From CAUJIW01 sp963205175 (lineage in GTDB: Bacteria; Pseudomonadota; Alphaproteobacteria; Sphingomonadales; Sphingomonadaceae): a DNA stretch of 64,000 nt. Under the pieces are notes generated by a model. It ran no database searches. It was given only the letters and a program-made list of their open reading frames with translations, and was not told the DNA's origin. Every line of letters starts with the position of its first letter. Positions within the stretch are counted from its first letter, which is position 1. This document shows positions 43,866 through 53,230 of the stretch, in pieces. The stretch lies in the NCBI GenBank assembly GCA_041060555.1, contig JBEUDS010000014.1. One strand, given 5' to 3'. The translations under genes were made by a program, and so were the position numbers.

Positions 43866-45370
43866 CCGCCAACGTCGCCGCCTTCGACGGCAACGCCATC
43901 TCGCCGGAAACCTCGGCGTTTCTGGCCAGATCGCACAAGCTGCTGATTGGTGGCGCGTGGGTCGACTCCGGCCAGTCGATGGAAACGCGCGATCCGGCCA
44001 CCGGCCTGGCCCTCGCCTCGTTCGCCATCGGCGGCGCCCATGAAATCGACCTCGCCGTCAAGGCGGCGCGGCGGGCGTTCAACGGTCCGTGGACGCGGAT
44101 GCCGGCGGCCGAGCGCATCGCCCTGCTCTCGCGCCTTGCCCGACTGATGGAGCAGAACGCCCGGTTGCTGGCGGAGCTCGACATCGTCGACAACGGCATG
44201 CCGCGCTTCATTGCCGAACTGACGGTGGCCAACTGTGTCGAGATGGTCGACTATTATACCGGCGCCATCCTGCGCATCGAAGGCACCACGACCGCGCCGC
44301 CACGCCATATCACGGCGGAAACCGAGGCGCTGACCTATACGCTGCGCGAACCGGTGGGCGTCGTCGGCCAGATCGTGCCGTGGAACGTGCCGCTGTCCAC
44401 CGCCATTCTGAAACTGGCCCCCGCGCTCGCTGCCGGCTGCACCGTGGTGGTGAAGCCCTCCGAGGAAACGCCGCTGTCGCTGCTGGCGCTGGGCGAGCTC
44501 ATTCTCGATGCCGGCCTCCCCGAGGGCGTGGTCAACATCGTCAACGGCACCGGCGCCGAGGCGGGTGCCGCGCTGGCCGGCCACCCGGACGTCGACAAGA
44601 TTTCCTTCACCGGCTCCACCGCCACGGGACGCAAGATCGTCCACGCCGCCACCGGCAACCTGAAGAAGGTGTCGCTGGAGCTGGGCGGCAAGTCGCCCGT
44701 CGTGGTGATGCCGGATGCCGACCTGAACCTGGCGGTGCCAGGGGTGGCGCTCGCCACCTTCTTCCTGCAAGGCCAGAACTGCATGGCCGGCACGCGGGTG
44801 TTCGTGCATGAGGCCATCCACGATCGCCTGATGGACGGCCTGGCCACCTTCTCGCAGGCGATGGTGCTGGGCCATGGCCTCAACCCGGCCACGCAGCAGG
44901 GGCCGATGATTTCCGACGCCCACACCCGCAAGGTGATGGGCTATATCGACGGCGCACGGGCCGCCGGCGCGACCCTGGTCACCGGCGGCAAGCGCCTCGA
45001 CCGGCCCGGAAACTTCATCCAGCCCACCATTTTCACCGATGTCGCCGCCGACATGGCGGTGGCGCGCGAGGAAATTTTCGGTCCGGTGATGTCGGTGCTG
45101 CGCTTCTCGACCACCGACCTCGATGAAATCGCCGCCATGGCCAACGCGTCGCCCTTCGGCCTGTCTGGCAGCGTGTGGACCACCAGCCTGAGCACCGCGC
45201 ACCGGCTCGCGGCGCGCATTCGCTCCGGCCACGTATCCATTAACTGCCACGGCGCGGTGGGTACCAACATCCCCTTCGGCGGCTATGGCCAGTCGGGCTG
45301 GGGCCGCGAGTTCGGTCAGGAAGGCCTTGATGCCTACCTGGAAACCAAGGCCGTCACTGCGCGGCTATAG
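43862..45370 (+). CDS. NAD(P)-dependent aldehyde dehydrogenase (1)
   Basis: 502 residues. Active-site Glu in LELGGKSPVVVMPD, catalytic Cys in LQGQNCMAGTRVFVHE, and NAD site GSTATGRKIVHAA. Typical of betaine-aldehyde / semialdehyde class enzymes. Its 3' end overlaps the convergent IclR gene by 17 bp with no terminator between them. It is a paralog of the dehydrogenase at 51677. Confidence 0.9.
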   Translation: MTANVAAFDGNAISPETSAFLARSHKLLIGGAWVDSGQSMETRDPATGLALASFAIGGAHEIDLAVKAARRAFNGPWTRMPAAERIALLSRLARLMEQNARLLAELDIVDNGMPRFIAELTVANCVEMVDYYTGAILRIEGTTTAPPRHITAETEALTYTLREPVGVVGQIVPWNVPLSTAILKLAPALAAGCTVVVKPSEETPLSLLALGELILDAGLPEGVVNIVNGTGAEAGAALAGHPDVDKISFTGSTATGRKIVHAATGNLKKVSLELGGKSPVVVMPDADLNLAVPGVALATFFLQGQNCMAGTRVFVHEAIHDRLMDGLATFSQAMVLGHGLNPATQQGPMISDAHTRKVMGYIDGARAAGATLVTGGKRLDRPGNFIQPTIFTDVAADMAVAREEIFGPVMSVLRFSTTDLDEIAAMANASPFGLSGSVWTTSLSTAHRLAARIRSGHVSINCHGAVGTNIPFGGYGQSGWGREFGQEGLDAYLETKAVTARL

Positions 45371-46220
45371 CCGTCGCCCGATCGATGAGACGGCCACTGT
45401 CGGCGCGGCTGCCGACGATGTCGGCATGACCATTGCGCGGCAATGTCACGTTGCTGAGATCATGGCTGATGGCGGCGGCGGTCGCCTTCAGATCATCAAG
45501 GTATTTCTCCAGCGCCGTGTCGAGCTTCATCGCCGAAACGAAGAACACCATGGTCATCGCCGCGCGATAGACACCGTTCTCGAAAATCGGCACGGCGATC
45601 GACGATGTCTTGCCCGGCGTCCGGTTGAAGTGATTGCGTCCCTGCACCGCGTAGCCGCGCTCGCGGATCTGCTCGACATCGAGTCCGGCGATGGCGGTGG
45701 CGAGATAATCGAGATCGAAATCCTGCGACACCCGCATCCATTGCAGGATCATTTCGCGTTCGTCGTCCGGCGCATAGGCCATCGACACCTTGCCTGACGC
45801 GCTGTCGAGAATAGGCAGGGTGAAACCCGGGTAATAGTGCTCGAAAGTGAGCGAGGAGTTGGCGTGCGTGCTGTCGCGCAGCATCATGTTGCGACCGACA
45901 CGGATGGCGATCGACAGCGGCCAGCCCAGCTTCCTGGTCAGCGAGACGATATGCGGCCGGGCCATCTGGACGAGCATGTCCTCCTGCTGGAAGCCATGGG
46001 CCAGCGTCTGCACCAGCGCCGTCGGCCGGTAACGCTTGCGGGCGGGCTCCTGCTCGATCAGGCCTTCATAGAGCAGGGTCTGAACAATCCGGCAGGCCGT
46101 GGGGTAAGGTACCTCAGCGGCCCTGGAAATCTCCATCATGGACAGGGAGCCTTCCCGGTTGATCGCCTTCAATGCCGCGATAGCACGCGTAATCGATCGA
46201 ATGGGTACGCCCTTCTCCAT
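45354..46220 (-). CDS. IclR-family transcriptional regulator
   Basis: 288 residues starting MEKGVPIRSITRAIAALKAINREG. The winged helix spans about residues 5-70 (SMMEISRAAEVPYPTACRIVQTLLYEGLI), and the IclR effector domain follows (FTLPILDSASGKVSMAYAPDDEREM; RGYAVQGRNHFNRTPGKTSSIAVPIFENG). It is the only one-component regulator in the island. A perfect 17-bp palindrome lies 78 bp upstream, consistent with autoregulation and control of the related sites elsewhere. Effector unknown. Confidence 0.9.
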   Translation of the reverse strand: MEKGVPIRSITRAIAALKAINREGSLSMMEISRAAEVPYPTACRIVQTLLYEGLIEQEPARKRYRPTALVQTLAHGFQQEDMLVQMARPHIVSLTRKLGWPLSIAIRVGRNMMLRDSTHANSSLTFEHYYPGFTLPILDSASGKVSMAYAPDDEREMILQWMRVSQDFDLDYLATAIAGLDVEQIRERGYAVQGRNHFNRTPGKTSSIAVPIFENGVYRAAMTMVFFVSAMKLDTALEKYLDDLKATAAAISHDLSNVTLPRNGHADIVGSRADSGRLIDRATAIAAQ

Positions 46221-46297
46221 ATCCCTGCATCCTTGTTGTCGTTGGCTCGGGCAATGTGACAACATGAATGGGGATATGACCGAAAAATGGCAATAAG

Positions 46298-46314
46298 TAT
46301 CCGCGTGGCGGATA
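46298..46314. promoter_or_regulatory. Perfect 17-bp island operator
   Basis: TATCCGCGTGGCGGATA is a perfect 7-3-7 palindrome upstream of the IclR gene. The remainder of the gap 46221-46607 shows no gene. Confidence 0.75.
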
Positions 46315-46607
46315 ATGCGACAGCCAGATCGGTTAAACTCCGATCAACGAAGGCTCCTCCCGCTGTCAGGACAACGCATTGATTTCGATCAATTTGCCGA
46401 CACGGCGTCGCGGATCATGACGGCCAGCGAGCATTTCCGCACTGCCGAGCAATGACGCGACGAGTGCACACGCGATGTCGCGGCATAGTGGTGTCCGCCA
46501 ACCGGAGAGTGGCGACTCAGGGGCACGACGGCAAGCGTCATGCCCCTGCCAACCGCCGGCAATACCATCTTGGCGAGTGCCATCAACCGCCGCCGCGATC
46601 CAGGCGA

Positions 46608-47465
46608 TTACTTCGCCCACTTCTTCTCGAACGCCCACACGTCCTCGAAGCCGATCAGCGTGCAGAACTCGTTGAAGCTGAACAGGCCGTCCGGTTGGCC
46701 GATACCGCGCTCCTTGAGGTCGATCAGCGCCTTTTCCATGGCGCTGGCCGCCACCAGGCTGGTGAGCGACGGGTAGATGGCGAAGGCATAGCCGATCTCC
46801 GCCAGCACCGAGGCGTTGGGCACCGGCGACAGGCCGCCGTTGGACATGTTGGCCATCACCGGCTGGTCGAAGGTGGCGCATGCCGTGCGCATTTCCTCCT
46901 CGCTGGTCAGTGCCTCGGGGAACAGGATGTCGGCGCCGGCCTTGGCATAGGCCTCCAGGCGGCGCAGGGCGCCATCAAGCCCTTCGCTCTGACGGGCGTC
47001 GGTGCGGGCGACGATCAGCAGGTTCTCCTTGTCGTTGCGTGCATCGCACGCAACCTTGATCTTCTCGACCATGTCCTCCAGCGGAATCAGCCGCTTGTAC
47101 GGCGTGTGGCCGCATTTCTTGGGGAACTCCTGGTCCTCCAGCTGCACGGCCGTGATGCCCGCGGCCTCGTAGCCCTTCACCGTATGATGCACGTTGAGCA
47201 GACCGCCATAGCCGGTGTCAGCGTCGGCGATCAGCGCGGCCTTGCTGGTGCGCGCCACCGTCGCCATGCGATCGACCATCTGGCTGTAGGTGGCGATGCC
47301 GGCATCCGGCAGGCCGTAGGCGGAAGCGGTCAGCCAGTAGCCCGTGCCGTAGATGATGTCGAAGCCGACGCGATCGGCAATGACGGTGGCAATCATGTCC
47401 TGCACGCCGGGAACAACGAAGAATTTCCCCTCGGCGAGCTTCTGGCGCAGAATCGGGTTGGCCAT
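46608..47465 (-). CDS. Isocitrate lyase / PEP mutase-family lyase
   Basis: 285 residues: MANPILRQKLAEGKFFVVPGVQDMIATVIAD at the front (split here over two blocks), metal/substrate region LIADADTGYGG, catalytic loop EFPKKCGHTPYKRL with the KKCGH of lyases, and LIVARTDARQSEGLDGALRR. Family members cleave 2-methylisocitrate, 2,3-dimethylmalate or oxaloacetate-like acids. The Cys in KKCGH argues for a true C-C lyase, not a mutase. Follows HyuA and HyuB on the same strand after 77 bp. A 2,3-dialkylmalate is an attractive substrate given the LeuCD-type hydratases. Confidence 0.87.
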   Translation of the reverse strand: MANPILRQKLAEGKFFVVPGVQDMIATVIADRVGFDIIYGTGYWLTASAYGLPDAGIATYSQMVDRMATVARTSKAALIADADTGYGGLLNVHHTVKGYEAAGITAVQLEDQEFPKKCGHTPYKRLIPLEDMVEKIKVACDARNDKENLLIVARTDARQSEGLDGALRRLEAYAKAGADILFPEALTSEEEMRTACATFDQPVMANMSNGGLSPVPNASVLAEIGYAFAIYPSLTSLVAASAMEKALIDLKERGIGQPDGLFSFNEFCTLIGFEDVWAFEKKWAK

Positions 47466-47542
47466 GTCAGTCTTTCCAGATCGAACCGCGCGGCGCCAGG
47501 CACCGCGCGGTCGCCACAGATGGCGGGTGGTCTTGTGGTGGA

Positions 47543-49420
47543 TTACTCGGCGGCGAGCTGTTGGGCCGCCCACTTCGGCTGCTCGGGCGCCGGCAACCCG
47601 GTTTCCTCCATCGAACGGGCGCGCAGCGCCTCGATGGACGGGCCGAAATCGAACACCGGCACGGCGCCGCGCTCGGCGCGCATCTTGGTCCGCAACGCCT
47701 CGGTGGCCGCGGCGTCGACGCTGCCATCGGCGGCAATGACGACGCCATAGCCCAGCGCGCCCTCGGCGGTCACCAGACCCTGCCTGATCTCCTTGGCGAC
47801 GAGCGCGGGATCGCGCTCCAGCGGATCGCCCCAGCCACCGCCACCCCAGGTGATGAAGTGGAGGATGTCGCCGGCCTCGACATGGAAGTCCTCGATCTTG
47901 TTGCCGACGACGACCTGGGTGCCATCCGCCTTTTCGAGAATCTTGCGCGCCCGGGCGCCGGGCTTGCCGCCGTTGACGCCCCACGGCGGCACGAACCAGC
48001 GATCGTCATGAATGGCGATCATGCCCGACTCGAGGAAACGGTAGGACATCTTGATGCCGTTGCCGCCACGGTGCAGGCCAACGCCGCCGCTGTCCGCCAC
48101 CGTCTCGTAGCGCTCGATGATGAGCGGGAAATAGCGCTCCAGGAACTCGTTGGGCACGTTGGTGAAGCCGGGGAACAGCGAGTGGCCGTCCGGTCCGTCG
48201 CCCAGCGGGCGGCCGGGAATGCCGCCGAAGCCGATCTGGAACAGCTGGAAATAGTCGCCCTGTTTGTCGGTGCCGGAATAGAACAGGTGCGGGCTCGACG
48301 AGAAGCCGGCGGCGTTGAGGAACTCCGGCGTCTTCTGGCCGAGCAGACCGCCCAGAATGTCGAAAATCCGGCCCAGCGCATGGGTGCGGCCCGACAGGGC
48401 GGCGGGGAATTTCGGCTTCAGCAGCGAGCCTTCCGGGATCCGCACGTCAATCAGGCTGTAATAGCCGTCGTTGAACAGGATCTGCGGGTCGAACACCATG
48501 ATCATGTAGATGCCGAAGAACATGCGGAACATGTTCTCGTTGAGCAGGAAGTTGATCGATGCCGGGCTTTGCGGGTCGGTGCCGGCGAAATCCAGCACCA
48601 CCTTCTCGCCCTCGCGCCACATGGTGCACTTGAGCTTGTAGGGACCAAAGCCCATGCCGTCGTCGCAGATATAATCCTCGAAGGTCACCGGCGCTTCGCC
48701 GATCGAGGTGGCAATGAGCTGCTTCATCGCCTTGTAATTGCGCTCCAGCAGTTCCTCGCAGGCCGACACGAACACGTCGTCGCCGAAGCGGTCGCACATT
48801 TCCAGCACCCGGCGCGAAGCCACCCGGCAGGAGGCGATCAGCGCATTGAGGTCCGCCGAGCACCACGCCGGGGTGCGCACCTGGTGCATGATGAGCTTGA
48901 TCAGCTCCTCGTTATAGACGCCGTTCTTGAAGATCTTCACCGGCGGAATGCGCACGCCTTCCTGGAAGATCGAGGTGGCGTCGATCGGCATCGAGCCGGG
49001 CACCTTGCCGCCGATGTCGGACTGGTGGCCGAACATCGAGGTGTAGGCGATCAGTCGGCCATCCTTGAACACCGGCAGCAGCACCAGCCAGTCGTTGCAG
49101 TGGCTGATCGAGCCCCCCACCGAATAGGGGTCGGAGAGCATGATCATGTCGCCCTCCTCCACCGTGCCGTGGAAGCCCTCAAGGAACGGGCCGATATAGC
49201 TGCCGAACTGGCCGACGATCATCCGGCCCTTGTGGTCGGCGATCAGCGGAAAGGCGTCGCCCTGCTCGCGGATGCCCGGCGACATGGCGGTGCGCACCAG
49301 GGTCGCGTCCATTTCGACGCGGGCGTTGCGCAGGGCGTTCTCGATGATGTCCAGCGTTACCGGATCGATCGCCACCTTGTTGAACGGAGTCGTGTTGCTC
49401 TGAATGATCTGGGCGGTCAT
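47543..49420 (-). CDS. hyuB: Hydantoinase B / oxoprolinase beta-type subunit (HyuB)
   Basis: 625 residues, family PF02538: VTLDIIENALRNARVEMDATLVRTAMSPGIREQGD, then DPYSVGGSISHCNDWLVLLPVFKDG, FAGTDPQSPASINFLLNENM and GGNGIKMSYRFLESG. With HyuA it forms an ATP-dependent N-methylhydantoinase, 5-oxoprolinase, caprolactamase or acetone/acetophenone carboxylase-type complex. Starts 13 bp after HyuA. Direction and spacing show an operon hyuA-hyuB-lyase. Confidence 0.9.
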   Translation of the reverse strand: MTAQIIQSNTTPFNKVAIDPVTLDIIENALRNARVEMDATLVRTAMSPGIREQGDAFPLIADHKGRMIVGQFGSYIGPFLEGFHGTVEEGDMIMLSDPYSVGGSISHCNDWLVLLPVFKDGRLIAYTSMFGHQSDIGGKVPGSMPIDATSIFQEGVRIPPVKIFKNGVYNEELIKLIMHQVRTPAWCSADLNALIASCRVASRRVLEMCDRFGDDVFVSACEELLERNYKAMKQLIATSIGEAPVTFEDYICDDGMGFGPYKLKCTMWREGEKVVLDFAGTDPQSPASINFLLNENMFRMFFGIYMIMVFDPQILFNDGYYSLIDVRIPEGSLLKPKFPAALSGRTHALGRIFDILGGLLGQKTPEFLNAAGFSSSPHLFYSGTDKQGDYFQLFQIGFGGIPGRPLGDGPDGHSLFPGFTNVPNEFLERYFPLIIERYETVADSGGVGLHRGGNGIKMSYRFLESGMIAIHDDRWFVPPWGVNGGKPGARARKILEKADGTQVVVGNKIEDFHVEAGDILHFITWGGGGWGDPLERDPALVAKEIRQGLVTAEGALGYGVVIAADGSVDAAATEALRTKMRAERGAVPVFDFGPSIEALRARSMEETGLPAPEQPKWAAQQLAAE

Positions 49421-49433
49421 GGTCCGTATTCCC

Positions 49434-51482
49434 TCAGGCGAGGTTGATCAGAATGTTGCCGACGTGGTCGACCGTGGCAATGCAATCGGCCTCGATCAAC
49501 GTCGTCGAGTCCATCTCGATGACGATGGCCGGGCCCTTGATGACGTCGTTGGCCTTGAGTTTGGCGCGATCGTAGATCACCGCCGGCATCATCTGACCGT
49601 TCATCCACAGTTCGTGATCGCGGATTTTCGCGTCCGACGGATCGCCGTTGCCTTCCGGCAGGCGGGCGGCCGGCAGCTCAAGTGCCTTGCCCAGCGCCAC
49701 CGCGCGCAGGTTCACGATCTCGTGCTCGCTGTCCATGTTGAAGGTGAACAGCCGTCGATGCTCCTCGTCGAAGCGCTCGGTCAGCCAGCCGATGCCCTTG
49801 GCCTTCAGGTCGTCGCGGGCGACGTCCATCGGCACTTCGAACGCCTGGCCGGAGTAGCGGACGTCGATCTCGAAGGTGATGGTGATGTCGTCGGACGACA
49901 GGCCCTCGTCCTTCAGCTCCTGCTCGGTCTGGCAGGCCATCTCGTCCAGGATGGCTTCCAGTTCGGCCAGCGTGGTCTTGGACGCCAGCTTGGAGAAGGA
50001 CCGCGCGGTCTCGGTGCGCATGCGGGTGGTGGCGTCCCCCAGCGCGCACAGCACGCCCGGGCTCACCGGCGAGATTGCCGGCCAGCTGCCCATCAGGCGG
50101 GCCACGGCGTTGACGTGCAGCGGACCGGCGCCACCGAAGCCCATCACCGCGAAATCGCGCGGGTCATAGCCCTGCTGCACCGAGATCATGCGCAGCGCGC
50201 CGAACATGTTCTCGTTGACGATGTCGATGATGCCGCGCGCGGCGGCGTAAAGGTCGATGCCCAGCGCGTCGGCGATGGTCTGCACCGCCTTCTTGGCGCC
50301 TTCGCGGTCCAGCTTGAAGGTGCCGCCCAGCAGCGCTTCCGGCAGATAGCCCAGCACCACGTTGGCGTCGGTCACGGTAGGCAGCGTACCACCCTTGCCG
50401 TAGGCGACCGGACCCGGCACCGCGCCGGCCGACTGCGGACCGACGCGCAGCGCGCCGGTGAGTTCGGGCACATAGGCGATCGAGCCGCCACCGGCGCCGA
50501 CCGTCTTGACGTCGAGCGCCGAGGCGCGCACCGCCAGGTGGCCGACCTCGGTGGTCCGCACGCGGCGGGCCTCCAGATTCTCGATCAGCGCCACGTCGGT
50601 GGAGGTGCCGCCGACGTCGAGCGTCAGGATGTTCCTGATGCCGGCGTTCTTGCCGACCCAGATGGCGCCGGTGACGCCACCGGCCGGGCCGGACATCAGC
50701 AGCGACACCGGATGCTCTTCCGACTTCTCCGACGACATCAGGCCGCCGTCCGAGCGCAGCAGGGCAAGCTTGCCCGCCATGCCGGCGCCGCGCAGCTTGT
50801 CGCGCAGGTTGCGGACATAGCGGCCCACCACCGGACGCACCGCCGCGTTGGCGACGGTGGTCAGGGTGCGCTCATATTCCTGCATTTCCGGCAGCACCTG
50901 ATGCGACAGCGACACCGGAATACCCGGCAGGATTTCGGCCGCCAGCTCGCCGACCCGCTTCTCGTGCGCGCCGTTGAGGTAGGCGTTCATCAACGACACG
51001 GTCAGCGCCTCGATGCCCTGCGCCTTCAGCGTTTCCAGCGCGGCCCGAATGTTTGCCTCGTCGATCGGACGGATTTCCTCGCCCTGGGCGTTCATGCGCC
51101 CCTTGATCTCGACCGTGTCCTCCAGCGCCGCCAGCGGTTCCGGCTTGGGCCAGACGATCCAGCCGGCGAGACCACCCGGCACGAAGCTGCGGGCGATCTG
51201 CATCACCTGGCGGTAACCCTCGGTGACGATCAGCCCGACCTTCGAGCCCTTGCCTTCCAGGATGGCGTTGGTGGCGACGGTCGTGCCGTGCAGGAACACC
51301 TCGACGTCCGACGGCTTGATCCCGGCCTTGGCGCAAATCGCCTCCACGCCATTGAGAATACCCACGGAACTGTCGTGCGGCGTCGACGGCGTCTTGTGCC
51401 GCCAGAACTCGCTCGACGCCTCATCGAACAACAGGAGATCGGTAAACGTCCCACCGACGTCAACACCCAGACGATAAGCCAT
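49434..51482 (-). CDS. hyuA: Hydantoinase A / oxoprolinase alpha-type subunit (HyuA)
   Basis: 682 residues. The actin-like ATPase phosphate motif GVDVGGTFTDLLLFDEAS opens the protein, followed by LHGTTVATNAILEGKGSKVGLI and LTLDVGGTSTDVALIEN. The start at 51482 (MAYRLGVD) is 6 nt after GAGG; the ATG at 51488 is too close to it. No small third subunit of the carboxylases is seen, favouring ring opening of a cyclic amide over ketone carboxylation. Confidence 0.9.
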   Translation of the reverse strand: MAYRLGVDVGGTFTDLLLFDEASSEFWRHKTPSTPHDSSVGILNGVEAICAKAGIKPSDVEVFLHGTTVATNAILEGKGSKVGLIVTEGYRQVMQIARSFVPGGLAGWIVWPKPEPLAALEDTVEIKGRMNAQGEEIRPIDEANIRAALETLKAQGIEALTVSLMNAYLNGAHEKRVGELAAEILPGIPVSLSHQVLPEMQEYERTLTTVANAAVRPVVGRYVRNLRDKLRGAGMAGKLALLRSDGGLMSSEKSEEHPVSLLMSGPAGGVTGAIWVGKNAGIRNILTLDVGGTSTDVALIENLEARRVRTTEVGHLAVRASALDVKTVGAGGGSIAYVPELTGALRVGPQSAGAVPGPVAYGKGGTLPTVTDANVVLGYLPEALLGGTFKLDREGAKKAVQTIADALGIDLYAAARGIIDIVNENMFGALRMISVQQGYDPRDFAVMGFGGAGPLHVNAVARLMGSWPAISPVSPGVLCALGDATTRMRTETARSFSKLASKTTLAELEAILDEMACQTEQELKDEGLSSDDITITFEIDVRYSGQAFEVPMDVARDDLKAKGIGWLTERFDEEHRRLFTFNMDSEHEIVNLRAVALGKALELPAARLPEGNGDPSDAKIRDHELWMNGQMMPAVIYDRAKLKANDVIKGPAIVIEMDSTTLIEADCIATVDHVGNILINLA

Positions 51483-51595
51483 ACCCATCCTCAAAAACTG
51501 CAATTGTTGCAGCGGAACAAACGCCCCGCCACCCGAAGAATGACGCCGGAACACTATGCTGACATCCGCCAGCCTAGCCTGTCCTTGCGCCAGCC

Positions 51596-51612
51596 TATCC
51601 GCTCTGCGACCT
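51596..51612. promoter_or_regulatory. Island operator candidate (10 of 14) with upstream half-site
   Basis: TATCCGCTCTGCGACCT has a perfect left arm. A further CATCCGC half-site begins 23 bp upstream (51573). Both lie between divergent hyuA and the aldehyde dehydrogenase gene. Confidence 0.4.
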
Positions 51613-51676
51613 TTGGAACAGGTGACATGGCCCCGCACGCCGGGGCAAGGCCAAGATGTTGCCCAAGGAGACTGAA

Positions 51677-53182
51677 ATGGCCATCGAATCACCGTCGCTG
51701 CATTCCGACAACCTGTCTTTTCTGAGCCGCCGCGCCACCGGCACCGGGCTGCTCATCAACGGCGACTGGCGCGGGGCGGCGAGCGGGCGCACCCTGCCGA
51801 CCCTCGACCCGGCGACGGGTCGGGAAATCGGCCAGATCGCCGCGGCCGGCCCGGCCGACATCGACCAGGCCGTACAGGCGGCGCGCGGCGCGCTGGATAC
51901 GTGGCGCCACACCACGCCGGTGGAGCGGGCGCGTATTCTCTGGGCCATCGCCGACCTTATCGAGCGCCATATCGATGTACTCGCCGAGCTGGAGACGCTC
52001 GACCAGGGCAAGCCGCTGTTCGTCGGCCGCTGGGCGGAAATTCCCGGCGCCATCAACCAGTTCCGCTTCTTCGCCGGGCAGGCGATGGCGATCGAGGGCA
52101 ATACCATCGAGAGTTCCATCAACTATCAGCCCGCCGGCAAGCAGATGCGCACCTGGACCGTGCGCGAACCCGTCGGCGTGGTCGCCGCCATCGTGCCCTG
52201 GAACTCGCCGCTGGTGCTGACGGCGATGAAGCTGGCGCCGGCACTGGCGGCCGGCTGCACCATCGTGCTCAAGCCCGCCGAGGACACCTCGCTCACCGCC
52301 TTGCGGCTGGGTGAGCTGATGATGGAGGCCGGCCTGCCCGCCGGCGTGCTCAACATCGTCACCGGGCTCGGCGCCGAAACCGGCGCGGCGCTGGCCAGCC
52401 ACCCGGACGTCGACAAGATCGCCTTCACCGGCTCCACCGCCACCGGCCGCGCCGTGCTGGACGCCGCCAAGACCAATTTCAAGCGCGTCACCCTGGAGCT
52501 GGGCGGCAAATCGCCGAGCATCATCCTGCCGGACGCCGACCTCGACCTCGCCATCCCCGGCGTCGCCAACGCCATCTTCTTCAACGCCGGCCAGGTGTGC
52601 ATCGCCGGCTCGCGCCTTTATGCCCACCGCTCGTTTTTCGACAAGGTGGTGGAAGGCGTCGCCCGCTACGCCGAAGGGCTGCAGCTCGGCCACGGCCTCG
52701 ACCCCGCGACCCAGATGGGTCCGGTGGTCTCCCGCAAGCAGGCCGACCGGGTGGCCGGCTTCGTGGCCGGTGCGCGCAAGGAAGGCGCCACTGTCGTCAC
52801 CGGTGGCGATCAGGCCGGCGAGGCCGGCACCTTCGTCACGCCGGCCGTTGTCACCAACGTGCGCCCCGACATGGAGATCGTGCGGGAGGAAGTGTTCGGC
52901 CCGGTGCTGGTCGCCCAGCCTTTCGACGACGTCGACGAGGTGGTCGCCGCCGCCAATGACAGCCAGTATGGCCTTGCCGCCGGCGTGTGGACCGAATCGC
53001 TGTCGGCCGCCCACCGGCTGAGCAGCGCCATCCGTGCCGGCACGGTGTGGATCAACTGCCACGCCATGTACGACGCCTCGCTACCGATCGGCGGCGTCAA
53101 GCAGTCCGGCTGGGGCCGCGACAGCGGCAAGCAGGCGCTGGACAACTATCTGGAATGGAAGACCATCTGCGCCGTGGTGTGA
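51677..53182 (+). CDS. NAD(P)-dependent aldehyde dehydrogenase (2)
   Basis: 501 residues from the ATG after AAGGAG (MAIESPSLHSDNL). Motifs: PWNSPLVLTAMKLAPALAAGC, GSTATGRAVLDAA, LELGGKSPSIILPDADLD with Glu, NAGQVCIAGSRLYAH with catalytic Cys. Very similar in plan to the enzyme at 43862. Stands alone, divergent from hyuA and convergent with the MmgE/PrpD-type gene. Confidence 0.9.
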   Translation: MAIESPSLHSDNLSFLSRRATGTGLLINGDWRGAASGRTLPTLDPATGREIGQIAAAGPADIDQAVQAARGALDTWRHTTPVERARILWAIADLIERHIDVLAELETLDQGKPLFVGRWAEIPGAINQFRFFAGQAMAIEGNTIESSINYQPAGKQMRTWTVREPVGVVAAIVPWNSPLVLTAMKLAPALAAGCTIVLKPAEDTSLTALRLGELMMEAGLPAGVLNIVTGLGAETGAALASHPDVDKIAFTGSTATGRAVLDAAKTNFKRVTLELGGKSPSIILPDADLDLAIPGVANAIFFNAGQVCIAGSRLYAHRSFFDKVVEGVARYAEGLQLGHGLDPATQMGPVVSRKQADRVAGFVAGARKEGATVVTGGDQAGEAGTFVTPAVVTNVRPDMEIVREEVFGPVLVAQPFDDVDEVVAAANDSQYGLAAGVWTESLSAAHRLSSAIRAGTVWINCHAMYDASLPIGGVKQSGWGRDSGKQALDNYLEWKTICAVV

Positions 53183-53230
53183 GACAAGCCTGGGCGACGG
53201 GCATGGCTGCCGGCAAGGCCGGCTGCCGCA

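Noticed and set aside
53203..53228. GCCGGC-rich repeat between aldehyde dehydrogenase 2 and the MmgE/PrpD gene as a terminator
   Set aside because: The arms pair only over six bases and no T-run follows.
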